A stretch of DNA of 64,000 bases, taken from contig JAMFSR010000040.1 in NCBI GenBank assembly GCA_026225395.1, positions 23,792-87,791 of the forward strand. The letters run 5' to 3'. Numbering within the stretch: the first letter of the stretch is position 1; each line of letters begins with the position of its first letter. Shown piece by piece: positions 52,518-62,164 of this stretch. This DNA comes from Granulicella sapmiensis (GTDB lineage Bacteria > Acidobacteriota > Terriglobia > Terriglobales > Acidobacteriaceae). The position numbers and the translations under genes are program-made. A model generated the notes under the pieces. It ran no database searches and was not told where the DNA came from. It was given only the letters and a program-made list of their open reading frames with translations.

Positions 52518-53297
52518 TTATCGTCCGAAGATGCCGATCATGAACTGGGTGACGAGGAAGTCGCAGAGGATGATGAGGACCGAGGAGACGACGACGGCCT
52601 GCGTGGTGGCGCGGCCTACGCCGCGGGTTCCGCCGGTGGTGGTGAGGCCGTAGTAGCAGCCGATACTGGCGATGATGAAGCCGGAAAAGAGCGGCTTGGT
52701 GAGGCCTTCGATGACGTCGCCGTAAACCAGCGACATGTACGCGGTGTGGAAGAAGGCCGGGCCGTTGAGGTGCAGGAGCGTGACGGCGATTAGAGCGCCG
52801 CCGCCGGTGCCGCAGGCGTCCGAGATGATGGTGAGGAAGAAGAGCATGAAGACCGTCGCGACGATGCGTGGGGCGACGAGCTTGCGGATGGGGTCGGTTC
52901 CGAGGGCGCGCATGGCGTCGATCTGCTCGGAGACCTTCATGGATCCGAGCTCGCTCGCCATTCCTGAAGCGTTGCGGCCGGAGACCATGAGGCCGGTGAG
53001 GACGGGGCCTAGCTCCTTGACCATCGAGAGCGCGACGAGGCGGCCGGTCATGTTGACAGCGCCGAACTCTTTGAGCGAGACGGCGGCTTGGAGAGCGAGA
53101 ACGCAACCGGTGAAAAAGCCCGTGAGGACGACGATGGGAAGGGAGCCGACGCCGATGGAGTCCATCTGGGTGAAGGTGTCGGCGATGTAGCGGGGGCGGG
53201 AAAAGAGATCGCCGACGGCACGGCCGGCGAGCAGGGAGTACTCCTGAACGGATGCGACGACGCTCTTGGCGTAGGCTTCTGGGGAGAAAAGGCTCAT
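52518..53297 (-). CDS. MlaE-type permease
   Basis: The 259-aa membrane protein has the MlaE (DUF140) pattern: VVLTGFFTGCVLALQAAVSL, TGLMVSGRNASGMASELGSMKVSEQIDAMRAL and LFSGFIIASIGCYYGLTTTGG. It forms the membrane part of the phospholipid/retrograde lipid transporter. It is the first gene ahead of the ATPase, with a three-base gap. It is divergent from the alcohol dehydrogenase-hopanoid operon with about 100 bases between the starts. Its lipid substrate could be phospholipid or hopanoid. Confidence 0.92.
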   Translation of the reverse strand: MSLFSPEAYAKSVVASVQEYSLLAGRAVGDLFSRPRYIADTFTQMDSIGVGSLPIVVLTGFFTGCVLALQAAVSLKEFGAVNMTGRLVALSMVKELGPVLTGLMVSGRNASGMASELGSMKVSEQIDAMRALGTDPIRKLVAPRIVATVFMLFFLTIISDACGTGGGALIAVTLLHLNGPAFFHTAYMSLVYGDVIEGLTKPLFSGFIIASIGCYYGLTTTGGTRGVGRATTQAVVVSSVLIILCDFLVTQFMIGIFGR

Positions 53298-53398
53298 GCG
53301 GCTCGCTTTGGCTCAGAGTATCAGATGCGGGAGGTAGGCTCGAAGGGGCAGAAAGCTTGAGGTGGTTTTGCGGGCCTCGTCGGTGAGAAAATAGAGGG

Positions 53399-54511
53399 AT
53401 GGCCGAGACCATGAAAGCTGCGGTGTTGCATGCGCGGGAGAACCTGTCTGTCGAGCAGGTGGAGATGCCGACGGCCGGGCCGGGCGAGCTGGTACTGCGC
53501 GTGGATGCGGCGCTGACCTGTGGGACGGATTTGAAGGTGTTCCGGCGGGGATATCACGCGAAGATGCTGACGCTGAACCGGTTGTTCGGGCATGAGATTG
53601 CCGGGACCGTGGTTGAGGTTGGCGAGGGTGTTGTGGGGTTTGGGATGGGGGACCGGGTGGTTCCGTTGAACTCGGCGCCTTGCGATGAATGTTTTTTCTG
53701 CCGGAGTGGGCAACAGAATCTTTGTGATGATCTGCTGTTCAACAACGGGGCGTACGCGGAGTTTATTCGGGTTCCGGCGCGGATTGTGGAGAAGAATACG
53801 CTGAAGCTGCCGGAGGGGATGCTTTTCGAGCATGCGGCGCTGACGGAGCCGCTGGCCTGCGTGATGCGGGGGCTTGAGGAGTCGAAGGCCGAAGTTGGGC
53901 AGACGGTGATTGTGCTGGGAGCGGGACCGATTGGGCTGCTGTTTATCCATGCGGCAGCGTTGATGGGGATGCATGTGATTGCGGTGGTGAAGCGGACGGA
54001 CCAGGTGGCGACGGCGAAGAAGTTTGGAGCGGAGCAGGTGGTGCGGTTGGCCGATGTGGATGATCCCATAGCGGCGGCGAGGGCGTTGACGCCGGAAGGT
54101 CGCGGGGCGGATGTGGTGATTGAGGCGGTGGCTACTCCTGAGGCTTGGCAGTGGGCTACGCTGATGGCGCGCAAGGGTGGGTTGATCAATTTGTTTGGTG
54201 GACCACCGGCGGGGACGACTGTGTCGTTCGATACGAATTTGCTGCATTACTCGGACCTGACGCTGAAGGCCAGTTTTCATCACACGCCGGCGACGGCGCG
54301 GGCGGCGTTTGAGCTGCTTTGTTCGGGGCGGTTCGATTGTGAGGTGTTCATTACGGGCGCAGCTACGCTCGATGAGGTGCCGGAAGTGTTTGGGCGGATG
54401 CTTGTGAGGCCGGCGGAGGGGATTGTGCCGGAGATCAAAACGGCGATCTTTCCGCATAAGAGTTTTGAGCAAGTGCATGGTGCGGTTGCGCGTGAGAAGG
54501 TGCCGGCATGA
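53399..54511 (+). CDS. Zinc-dependent alcohol dehydrogenase, first gene of a hopanoid operon
   Basis: The 370-aa medium-chain dehydrogenase has the catalytic Zn ligands in TCGTD and GHE, four Cys for structural zinc in PCDECFFCRSGQQNLC, and the Rossmann GAGPIGLLF. The substrate is not obvious; TCGTDLK resembles sorbitol/threonine dehydrogenase relatives. Its stop overlaps the hpnC start (ATGA), and hpnC, hpnD and hpnE follow with one- to four-base overlaps, so it is transcribed and translated with the hopanoid genes. That suggests a redox step on the squalene or hopanoid chain, but this is inference. Confidence 0.88.
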   Translation: MAETMKAAVLHARENLSVEQVEMPTAGPGELVLRVDAALTCGTDLKVFRRGYHAKMLTLNRLFGHEIAGTVVEVGEGVVGFGMGDRVVPLNSAPCDECFFCRSGQQNLCDDLLFNNGAYAEFIRVPARIVEKNTLKLPEGMLFEHAALTEPLACVMRGLEESKAEVGQTVIVLGAGPIGLLFIHAAALMGMHVIAVVKRTDQVATAKKFGAEQVVRLADVDDPIAAARALTPEGRGADVVIEAVATPEAWQWATLMARKGGLINLFGGPPAGTTVSFDTNLLHYSDLTLKASFHHTPATARAAFELLCSGRFDCEVFITGAATLDEVPEVFGRMLVRPAEGIVPEIKTAIFPHKSFEQVHGAVAREKVPA

Positions 54512-55461
54512 TGGCCGTTCTGGATGACAGCCTGGTCGGGGCGCCGGAGATTTATCTGACGCCGGCGGTGCGGCCCACGTTGAGCGAAGCACAGGCCTGG
54601 TGCAAGCATCTGGCGACGACGCACTATGAGAACTTTCATGTGGCTACGTTCTTTCTGCCGGCGGGGTTGAGGCCGCATTTTCATAGCGTGTATGCGTTCT
54701 GCCGGACGTCCGATGACTTGGGGGATGAGGTTGCGGATACGGCTACGGCTACTCGTTTGCTGGGGCAGTGGCGGGGGATGTTGCATCAGTGCTTTGAGGC
54801 GCCGGAGATGTCACGGCATCCGGTGTTTGTAGCGCTGCAGCCTACGATTGCGGCGATGCAGCTGCCGGTGCAGCCGTTCGATGATTTGATTTCGGCGTTT
54901 GAGCATGACCAGGTGCATACGCATCATGAGTCTCTGGAGAGTTTGGAGGAGTACTCGCGGTACTCGGCGAATCCGGTGGGGCGGTTGGTGTTGCTGGTGG
55001 GTGGGTATCGGTCGGAGGAGTTGGCGCTGCTTTCCGATGAGATTTGTACGGGGTTGCAGCTGGCGAATTTCTATCAGGATGTGGTGGAGGATGATGCGCG
55101 CGGGCGGCGGTATTTGCCGGGTGATGCGATGCGGCGGTTTGGTGTGACCGATGAGCAGATCCATGAGCGGCGGTTCGATGCGGAGTTTCGCGTGATGATG
55201 CAGTTCCTGGTGGACGATGCGCGGGCCCGGTTGAAGCGTGGGGAAAAGATTGTAGAGCTTGTGGATCGTGATTTGGCGGCTACGCTTTCATTGTTTGTGA
55301 AGGGTGGATATGCGATTCTCGACGCGATTGCGGCGCAGGGTTACGACACGCTGAAGGCGCGGCCGGTGGTGACGAAGGTTGCGAAGATGCGGCTGCTGGG
55401 TGGGGCTTTGGTGGGTAAGCTGGGTGCGATCTTGCCGCCCGCGCGGAAAGTGACGGCGTAA
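54508..55461 (+). CDS. hpnC: Hydroxysqualene synthase, squalene/phytoene synthase family
   Basis: The 317-aa product has the first Asp-rich motif in FCRTSDDLGDE (D69-D73) and the second in FYQDVVEDDARGRRYLP, as in HpnC. With HpnD and HpnE it replaces squalene synthase: two farnesyl diphosphates go to presqualene diphosphate (HpnD), hydroxysqualene (HpnC) and squalene (HpnE). The ATG overlaps the ADH stop, and the stop overlaps the hpnD start (TAATG). Confidence 0.94.
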   Translation: MMAVLDDSLVGAPEIYLTPAVRPTLSEAQAWCKHLATTHYENFHVATFFLPAGLRPHFHSVYAFCRTSDDLGDEVADTATATRLLGQWRGMLHQCFEAPEMSRHPVFVALQPTIAAMQLPVQPFDDLISAFEHDQVHTHHESLESLEEYSRYSANPVGRLVLLVGGYRSEELALLSDEICTGLQLANFYQDVVEDDARGRRYLPGDAMRRFGVTDEQIHERRFDAEFRVMMQFLVDDARARLKRGEKIVELVDRDLAATLSLFVKGGYAILDAIAAQGYDTLKARPVVTKVAKMRLLGGALVGKLGAILPPARKVTA

Positions 55462-56408
55462 TGGCGACGCAGGCTGAGATTGTCGCGGCGTATGCGCACT
55501 GCCGGGCTATCGCTAAGGAGCAAGCGAAGAATTTTTATTATGCGTTCCGCGTGCTGCCGCCGCATAAGTCCGATGCGATGTGCGCGGTGTATGCGTTTAT
55601 GCGCAAGGCCGACGATCTGGCCGATGATGAGTCGATGTCGTTGGAGGCGCGGCGTGAGGCGATGGCGGCATGGACGGCGGAGTGGCGGGCATCGCGGAGT
55701 GGGGTGACGGACGATCGTGTGTTTCTTGCGCTGAAGGATACGCAGGCGCGGTTTGGGATTGCGGATGATCTACTGGAGCAGCTTGTTGCGGGAACTACGC
55801 TGGATCTGAATCCGAAGCCTGAGGGTGTTGTGCTGGTGAGCGTGGTTGATCCTCAAGGCAATGCGCGTGAGTTGCAGGTGTATGAAAACTTTGCGGCGCT
55901 CCATCATTACTGCTATCTTGTGGCGGCGGTGGTGGGGTTGGTTTGCATTCGCATCTTTGGATATAAGGATCGACAGGCGGAGCAACTGGCTGTGGATACG
56001 GGTGTGGCATTTCAATTGACGAATATTCTTCGCGACGTGCGTGAGGATGCGGAGCGGGGACGGATTTATCTTTCGGCGGATCTGCTGGAGGAGAATCATG
56101 TGGAGCTTGCGCATCTGCTGGCGGCGACCGAAGGCGCTGCACCGGATGCGAATGAGTTGGCGTTGTTGGGTGGCTTGGAGAAGCATGCACAGACGCTGTA
56201 CCGCAGCGCGGATGCGTTGATTCCGCTGCTCGATAAGGACTCGCGAGCGGCGATGCGGGTGTTGGTGCGGATTTATCGCGGGCTGCTGGACCGGATTGCG
56301 GCTGATCCGAAGGCGGTGTTTCGCGAGCGGGTGTCGGTGCCTACGGCGCAGACGCTCGCGGTGTTGGGGTTGGGGTTGGTGGAGTCGGCGAAGGCGCGGC
56401 TGTTCTGA
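55461..56408 (+). CDS. hpnD: Presqualene diphosphate synthase
   Basis: The 315-aa product has the two Asp-rich motifs YAFMRKADDLADDES (D51-D56) and NILRDVREDAERGRIYL, and an N-terminal YAHCRAIAKEQAKNFYYAFR typical of HpnD. It condenses two farnesyl diphosphates to presqualene diphosphate. Both ends overlap neighbouring genes (TAATG with hpnC, TGATG with hpnE). Confidence 0.94.
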   Translation: MATQAEIVAAYAHCRAIAKEQAKNFYYAFRVLPPHKSDAMCAVYAFMRKADDLADDESMSLEARREAMAAWTAEWRASRSGVTDDRVFLALKDTQARFGIADDLLEQLVAGTTLDLNPKPEGVVLVSVVDPQGNARELQVYENFAALHHYCYLVAAVVGLVCIRIFGYKDRQAEQLAVDTGVAFQLTNILRDVREDAERGRIYLSADLLEENHVELAHLLAATEGAAPDANELALLGGLEKHAQTLYRSADALIPLLDKDSRAAMRVLVRIYRGLLDRIAADPKAVFRERVSVPTAQTLAVLGLGLVESAKARLF

Positions 56409-57832
56409 TGAGCGAGATCGAGCAGAGCGATGTGATTGTGATTGGAGCAGGGCTTGCCGGGCTTGCTGCGGCGGTTGCGTTGTCTGGGGCCGGCGCGAAG
56501 GTGACGCTGCTGGAGCGGAAGCCTTACGTGGGGGGGCGGGCTTACTCGTATCCGCATCCGGCGCTGGAGGAAGTGATTGATTCGCAGCATGTGATGCTGG
56601 GGTGCTGTACGAATTTGATTGATCTGTGCAGGTTGTCGGGCGCCGATAAACATATTCGCTGGTATGACGCGATTACGTTTCTTGAGCCGGGTGTACAAGG
56701 CAAGTCCGCGCGGAGGAGTGTGATTGAGCCGGGTTTTCTGCCGTCGCCGGGACACTCTTCGTTCAGCTTTCTGAAGGCTCCGATGCTTTCGGCTGGGGAT
56801 AAAACGCGGATTGCGGCTGGGCTGCTGGGGTTCATGCGTGGGTATCCGGCTACCGATGACGAACCGTTTTCAGAGTGGTTGAAGAGGACGAAGCAGACGA
56901 AGCGCGCGATATTGCACTTCTGGGAACCGGTGGTTGTGGGTGCGCTGAATGACTCGTTTGAACGGTGCTCGACGCGGTATGCGGGGCAGGTGTTTTATGA
57001 GTCGTTTCTGAAGTCAGCAGAGGGTGGAAGGTTGGGGATACCGACGCAGCCGATGTCGGAGTTCTATGAGGGTGTCGCTGAACTGGCGGTGCAGCAGGGA
57101 GTTGCGTTGCGCTTGAGGACGAGCGTGGATCGGCTTGAGAATGTGGGCGACGAGTGGCTTGCCACGGCATCGAAAGGCGAAAGCTATCGTGCGCCTTCGG
57201 TGGTGCTGGCCTTACCGTTTGAGCAGACGCAGCGGTTGGTTGGGGGTCTACCGGAAGCGGATCGTGTGAAGCTGCCCGGGTTCGACAAATTTGTACATGC
57301 ACCGATTACGACAGTTCATGTGTGGTTCGATCGCGCGGTAACGGAGATGGACCATGCGGCGCTGCTGGATACGCGGATTCAGTGGGTGTTCAATAAATCG
57401 CGGATACGGCGCGATGAACCGGGCGTTGCGGAGGAGACCGGGCAGTATCTGGAGTTGGTGATCAGTGCTTCGTTTGCTGAACTGGAGATGGGGCGCGAGG
57501 AGATTCTGTCATCGGCGTTGAAGGAGTTGGCTGGCTTTTTTCCGGGAGTGAAGGACGCGAAGGTCGTGAAGGCGGGGATTCTGAAGGAAGCTCGGGCTAC
57601 GTTTTCTGTTGTGCCAGGGCTGGATCGCGTTCGGCCTGAGGCGAAGACGACGATCGCAGGATTGTTTTTGGCGGGGGACTGGACGCGGACAGGGTGGCCT
57701 TCGACCATGGAAGGAGCGGTGAGGAGTGGTCGGCTGGCGGCGGAAGCGGTTGCCGAGGCGGCGGGGAATCGGGTCAGGTTCCTGACGCCGGATGCCCCGG
57801 CGAGCGGGCTTATGCAACTGGTTTCGCGGTGA
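56408..57832 (+). CDS. hpnE: Hydroxysqualene oxidoreductase (FAD)
   Basis: The 474-aa product is an amine-oxidase-type FAD enzyme. It shows the dinucleotide site VIGAGLAGLAAAVALSGAG, YVGGRAYSYPHP, and LFLAGDWTRTGWPSTMEGAV at the end, as in HpnE, which reduces hydroxysqualene to squalene. Its start overlaps the hpnD stop. A different gene follows after about 150 bases on the same strand. Confidence 0.94.
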   Translation: MSEIEQSDVIVIGAGLAGLAAAVALSGAGAKVTLLERKPYVGGRAYSYPHPALEEVIDSQHVMLGCCTNLIDLCRLSGADKHIRWYDAITFLEPGVQGKSARRSVIEPGFLPSPGHSSFSFLKAPMLSAGDKTRIAAGLLGFMRGYPATDDEPFSEWLKRTKQTKRAILHFWEPVVVGALNDSFERCSTRYAGQVFYESFLKSAEGGRLGIPTQPMSEFYEGVAELAVQQGVALRLRTSVDRLENVGDEWLATASKGESYRAPSVVLALPFEQTQRLVGGLPEADRVKLPGFDKFVHAPITTVHVWFDRAVTEMDHAALLDTRIQWVFNKSRIRRDEPGVAEETGQYLELVISASFAELEMGREEILSSALKELAGFFPGVKDAKVVKAGILKEARATFSVVPGLDRVRPEAKTTIAGLFLAGDWTRTGWPSTMEGAVRSGRLAAEAVAEAAGNRVRFLTPDAPASGLMQLVSR

Positions 57833-57980
57833 AAGCGGCGGGCATACGCGTCACGACGCAAATAGTTTCAAAACTTTCGCAACATCCTTAGAGTACGGGG
57901 TTTATTCACAATGTCAGCCTTCTAGAATTGGCCGGCGCACGCAGGAGCGCCCTACCAGGCGTTTGCGTGGAGGCTCCCTG

Positions 57981-60134
57981 ATGAATGCTTTCTCCCCTCG
58001 CTCCGGTCTTCGCTTCGCTTTTCTGTCTGCAACTCTTCTTACATGTCTTTCAGGTTGCTCCTCCAATAGTGGATCGGGTGCGCCAGCGAGTCCGACGGTT
58101 AGCGTGAGTGTTTCGGGTGGTTCCTCAACGCGGCTAGGGGCGACGACTCAGTTCACGGCGACGGTGACGGGCTCGACGAGCTCCGCGGTTACATGGCAGG
58201 TGAGCGGCGTAACTGGCGGCAACACTACCTATGGAACGATTTCCTCTGCGGGTTTGTATACAGCTCCGGCAGTGATGCCGTCTTCGAGCAGTGTGACGAT
58301 TTCGGCGACGAGTGTGGCTTCAGCGAGCGCTTCGGGCTCGGTTGCGGAGAACTTGATGAATCCTTTGCCGGTTTCTGGCAGCGGGACGGCGACCCAGGTG
58401 GGAAGTTCGCTGAATTACCTGGTGGATATCGTTGGCAGCGGTTTTGTATCCGGATCGGTGATCCAGGCCGGTGGGGTTTCGCAGACAACGACATTTGTTT
58501 CCGCGACTGAGTTGCAGGCCACGGTTGCGGTGGCATCCGGGACTACGAGTTTGGCGGTTGCCGTGGTGAATCCGAATCCGGGCGGGAGTACGTCGTCTGT
58601 GTTGACGTTGCCCGTGACATATTTCTCGACCACGGCTACGGCGGCGGCACGAATACTGGATCAGACGAGCTTCGGTCCCACGACGGCTACGATTCAGCAT
58701 GTGCAGCAGATTGGGATCGACGCGTATATCAAGGAGCAGTTTGCGGAGCCAACGACGACGTTGGCGGCGATTCCTTCGAGCCCTTTGCCGGCGGTGTGCC
58801 TGGCGAACAATACGGCTTATCCGTGTGCGGAGTCTGAGTGGTGGACGGCTGCGATTACTGGGCCGGATCAGCTGCGGCAGCGTGTGGCGTTTGCGATGTC
58901 GGAGATGTTTGTGGTGTCGACGCAGTCCGTGGCGGGGCAGGCGATTCCGCAATTGCACAATGCACTGGCCAATGATGCGTTCACGAACTTTGCCACGATC
59001 ATGAAGGATGTCGCGCTATCGCCGGCGATGGGCGCGTACCTGAATATGCTGAACAGCAACAAGCCGGCGACCGGGCAAATTGCGAATGAGAACTTTCCGC
59101 GCGAGAACATGCAGCTCTTTACGCTCGGGCTGGCGATGTTGAACCAGGACGGTACGCCGCAGCTGGATAGCAGTGGCAATCCGGTGCAGCCGTATACCGA
59201 GCTACAAGTGCAGGCGTTTGCGAGGGCGTTTACGGGGTGGACGTATGCTGCGAGCGGTGGAGGGTCGGCGGCGAAGTTTCCGAACGGCACCGCGGACTAT
59301 GTTGACCCGATGGCCGCTGTAGAGAGCGGACACGATACGACGAGCAAGATTCTGCTGAATGGAACGGTGCTGTCTGCAGGACAGACGGCGGAACAAGACT
59401 TTGCGCAGGCTGAGGCCAACATCTTCAACCATCAAAATGTTGCGCCGTTTGTTTGCAAGCGGCTGATCCAGCATCTGGTGACGAGTACGCCGAGTGCGGC
59501 CTATGTGTCGCGTGTGACAGCGGTGTTTGCGAATAACGGAAGTGGCGTTCGCGGGGACATGCAGGCGGTGATTCGGGCGATTTTGACGGATGTAGAAGCG
59601 CGTGCGGGGGACACGAATGCGAGCTATGACGGTGGACATCTGCGTGAGCCGATTCTGTTCATCACGGCGATGATTCGCGGACTTGGCTTTACGAATACGG
59701 ATGTGAATGGAAGCTACGAATCGCTCTCGAACTACAGCACGAACCTGAGCGAGCGGCCTTACCGAGCGAACTCGGTGTTCAACTTCTTTCCGCCCGATTA
59801 TATGATTCCGAACTCGACGCTGAATGCGCCGGAGTTTGGGATTGAGAATACGGCGACCTCGACGCTGCAGATGTCGCTGGCGGATTCGATCGTGAACAAC
59901 AAGATCACGAGTTTCAAGGTGGACCTATCGAATACCAGCGCGCTGGGCGTGCTTGCGGCTAGTCCGGCGAATCTTGTGGATCAGTTGTCGATGATGTTCA
60001 TGCACTCGCAAATGCCGACGAATATGCGGACGGCGATCATCAATGCGATTACGCCGCTGACATCGAATGCGCAGCGAGTACGGATTGCGGTGTACCTGGT
60101 TATTACTTCGTCGCAGTACAAGGTTATTCACTAG
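57981..60134 (+). CDS. DUF1800 lipoprotein with N-terminal Ig-like domains
   Basis: The 717-aa product starts with a lipoprotein signal (FAFLSATLLTCLSGCSS, Cys at the LSGC lipobox). Residues 30-220 form Ser/Thr/Gly/Val-rich bacterial Ig-like (IPT/TIG-type) domains, and residues 220-700 carry the DUF1800 domain (ILDQTSFGPTTATIQHVQ, LRQRVAFAMSEMFVVS, RENMQLFTLGLAM, FARAFTGWTY). DUF1800 proteins of Acidobacteriota and Planctomycetota are exported and of unknown function. The ATG at 57981 has GGAGG six bases upstream. The DUF1501 gene follows by 21 bases. Confidence 0.9.
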   Translation: MNAFSPRSGLRFAFLSATLLTCLSGCSSNSGSGAPASPTVSVSVSGGSSTRLGATTQFTATVTGSTSSAVTWQVSGVTGGNTTYGTISSAGLYTAPAVMPSSSSVTISATSVASASASGSVAENLMNPLPVSGSGTATQVGSSLNYLVDIVGSGFVSGSVIQAGGVSQTTTFVSATELQATVAVASGTTSLAVAVVNPNPGGSTSSVLTLPVTYFSTTATAAARILDQTSFGPTTATIQHVQQIGIDAYIKEQFAEPTTTLAAIPSSPLPAVCLANNTAYPCAESEWWTAAITGPDQLRQRVAFAMSEMFVVSTQSVAGQAIPQLHNALANDAFTNFATIMKDVALSPAMGAYLNMLNSNKPATGQIANENFPRENMQLFTLGLAMLNQDGTPQLDSSGNPVQPYTELQVQAFARAFTGWTYAASGGGSAAKFPNGTADYVDPMAAVESGHDTTSKILLNGTVLSAGQTAEQDFAQAEANIFNHQNVAPFVCKRLIQHLVTSTPSAAYVSRVTAVFANNGSGVRGDMQAVIRAILTDVEARAGDTNASYDGGHLREPILFITAMIRGLGFTNTDVNGSYESLSNYSTNLSERPYRANSVFNFFPPDYMIPNSTLNAPEFGIENTATSTLQMSLADSIVNNKITSFKVDLSNTSALGVLAASPANLVDQLSMMFMHSQMPTNMRTAIINAITPLTSNAQRVRIAVYLVITSSQYKVIH

Positions 60135-60155
60135 GGTTCAGGCAAGAAGAAGAGG

Positions 60156-61502
60156 ATGCGTATGCGGGTTCATCGTCGTGGTTTTATCAAGTATGCTTCG
60201 CTGGCGGCCGCGGGTAATATCGCCGGACTCCGGCCGTTTGGTGCGCTGAATGCTTTGGCGCAGAGCGGAAGCACGGACTACAAGGCGCTGGTCTGCATCT
60301 TCCTGTTTGGTGGCAACGATGCGAACAATATGGTGGTGCCGTATGACACGAAGGGCTACTCGAATTACTCAAGCCTACGGGCGAACCTGGCGCTGCCGCA
60401 GAACACGCTGCTGCCGCTGACGCCGTTGCCGAACTTCGCGCTGCATCCGAGCTTGCCGGATGTGCAGTCGCTGTTCAACTCAGGAGCGGCTGCGATTGTG
60501 GCGAATGTGGGAACGCTGACGCAGCCGATTAATCGGGCGCAATACTTGAAAGGCGGGATCGTGCCGGCGAACTTGTTTTCGCATCCGGACCAGCAGGAGG
60601 AGTGGCAGAATGCTGCTGCCGATGGAGCTACGCCGACGGGATGGGCGGGCAGGATTTCGGATGTGCTGGCGGGGAGCTATAACGCTTCGGCGACGATCCC
60701 GATGATTACTTCGGTTGATGGGGATACGCTGTTTTGCAATGGTATGTCGACGACGCCGGTGTCAGTTTCAGCGGGTAATGTTGGCGGCGGGAGCTGCTCG
60801 GAGGGATCGGAGTGCGGGGCGCGGCAGGCTGCGGCGCAGTCGCTGCTGACGTTTGCTTCGGGTGTGTCGCTGGTGACGGCGGATAACAGCATTACCTCGA
60901 ATGCGTATAGTTATGACGCGGTGCTGACGGCGGCTACGAAGTCTGTGACGCCGTTGAAGACGGTGTTTCCGGCGAACAATGGGCTGGCGGCACAGCTGCA
61001 GCAGGTGGCGGAGATCATCCAGGTGCGTGCGGCGCTGGGGGTGCAGCGGCAGATCTTCTTTTGCGGGATTGGGAACTTCGATACGCACTCGGACCAGCTG
61101 ACGTTGCAGGCGAGTTTGCTTTCGGGGATCAGCCCGGCGCTGGCGGCGTTTTATGCGGCTACGCAGGAGATGGGTGTGGCCGGCAATGTGACGTCGTTTA
61201 CGATGTCGGACTTTGCGAGGACGTTCCAGCCGAACTCGAATACGGGGACGGACCATGCGTGGGGATCGCACCATATTGTGATTGGTGGAGCAGTGAAGGG
61301 CGGGCAGATGTATGGAACGTTTCCGACGCTTGCGCTGGGTGGGCCCGATGATTCTGGGTCGAATGGGCGGTGGGTGCCGAGTACGGGGAGTGTGCAGTAT
61401 GCGAGCACGCTGGCGCAGTGGTTTGGGGTGCCGGTGGCGCAGCTAGCTAGTGTTTTCCCCAATATTGGGGCGTTTTCCAGTAATAATCTGGGATTTGTTT
61501 AG
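60156..61502 (+). CDS. DUF1501 protein exported by Tat
   Basis: The 448-aa product has a twin-arginine signal (VHRRGFIKYASLAAAG) and the DUF1501 domain with KALVCIFLFGGNDANNMVVPYD at the start and MSDFARTFQPNSNTGTDHAWGSHH, a sulfatase/alkaline-phosphatase-like His site, toward the end. In this phylum it is nearly always next to DUF1800, so the two probably act together. Translation can start at 60156 or 60162. No other partner is visible. Confidence 0.92.
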   Translation: MRMRVHRRGFIKYASLAAAGNIAGLRPFGALNALAQSGSTDYKALVCIFLFGGNDANNMVVPYDTKGYSNYSSLRANLALPQNTLLPLTPLPNFALHPSLPDVQSLFNSGAAAIVANVGTLTQPINRAQYLKGGIVPANLFSHPDQQEEWQNAAADGATPTGWAGRISDVLAGSYNASATIPMITSVDGDTLFCNGMSTTPVSVSAGNVGGGSCSEGSECGARQAAAQSLLTFASGVSLVTADNSITSNAYSYDAVLTAATKSVTPLKTVFPANNGLAAQLQQVAEIIQVRAALGVQRQIFFCGIGNFDTHSDQLTLQASLLSGISPALAAFYAATQEMGVAGNVTSFTMSDFARTFQPNSNTGTDHAWGSHHIVIGGAVKGGQMYGTFPTLALGGPDDSGSNGRWVPSTGSVQYASTLAQWFGVPVAQLASVFPNIGAFSSNNLGFV

Positions 61503-61613
61503 GTTGGAGGTTTGGAGATTTTCCGTGATGCAAATTGTGGTGGTTTTGTGGTGAGTTGTGGACCGTTTGTGGTTGGTGTGGTGTCCAGCAAACTTTACAT
61601 TTTGGGGTGTGGT

Positions 61614-62147
61614 TCAGACTTCCACGGGGCCGCGGCTGCCCCAGTGCTCGGAGTGGATCGGCTTGACTTCGTCGCGCCAGATGGATTGGCCCATGGGTAG
61701 CTTTGGCTTGAGGGAGCGGCGCAGGCCTCCGATGGCGTAGACAGGGCTCATCCAGAAATAGGCGAGGCCGCCGAGGGCACCATGACGATGCCTGAACCAA
61801 TGCGTGGCTATGTCGACGACAAGATAGCCGATCAGGATGGAAACAAACAGCCAGATGAAGGCCGTTGTAGCCGGATGATTTAACTGTTTCTTGAGCTTGT
61901 CGAGAGAGGCCTGGTTCCATAGGCCGTCATCGACGCCGCGCTGGAATGCGGCGAGGGCCTTGTTCATGACGACTACAGCAGCGATGCCGAACAGGAGTTC
62001 CAGGCCTCCGGTCCAAAGCGAGGCTCCGGTGGAGAGGTGTACGAGATCTGGAAGGGCTTCGAAGGTGACGATGCCGAACGTCAGCAAGCCGCAGCCGAGG
62101 GCGAGAGATGCGAGTTGAGCCGCTGATAATCGTTGCTCTATCGCCAT
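61614..62147 (-). CDS. Unknown membrane protein
   Basis: The 177-aa product has three to four hydrophobic segments (SLALGCGLLTFGIVTF, ELLFGIAAVVVMNKAL, FIWLFVSILIGYLVVDI) and a basic C-terminal tail. I recognise no family. The ATG at 62147 is chosen. It lies 17 bases after a DMT transporter gene on the same strand and may be the fourth gene of that operon. Confidence 0.65.
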   Translation of the reverse strand: MAIEQRLSAAQLASLALGCGLLTFGIVTFEALPDLVHLSTGASLWTGGLELLFGIAAVVVMNKALAAFQRGVDDGLWNQASLDKLKKQLNHPATTAFIWLFVSILIGYLVVDIATHWFRHRHGALGGLAYFWMSPVYAIGGLRRSLKPKLPMGQSIWRDEVKPIHSEHWGSRGPVEV

Positions 62148-62164
62148 GGCTTGCAGGATAAGGC

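Noticed and set aside
51748..52653. 301-codon plus-strand frame
   Set aside because: Antisense to the MlaF-like ATPase gene; acidic Gly-rich shadow.
52516..53412. Upstream extension of the MlaF-like frame
   Set aside because: Arg/His-rich shadow of MlaE in another frame; the real start is at 52515.
53321..54592. 423-codon minus-strand frame
   Set aside because: Antisense to the ADH gene; Arg/His/Pro-rich translation.
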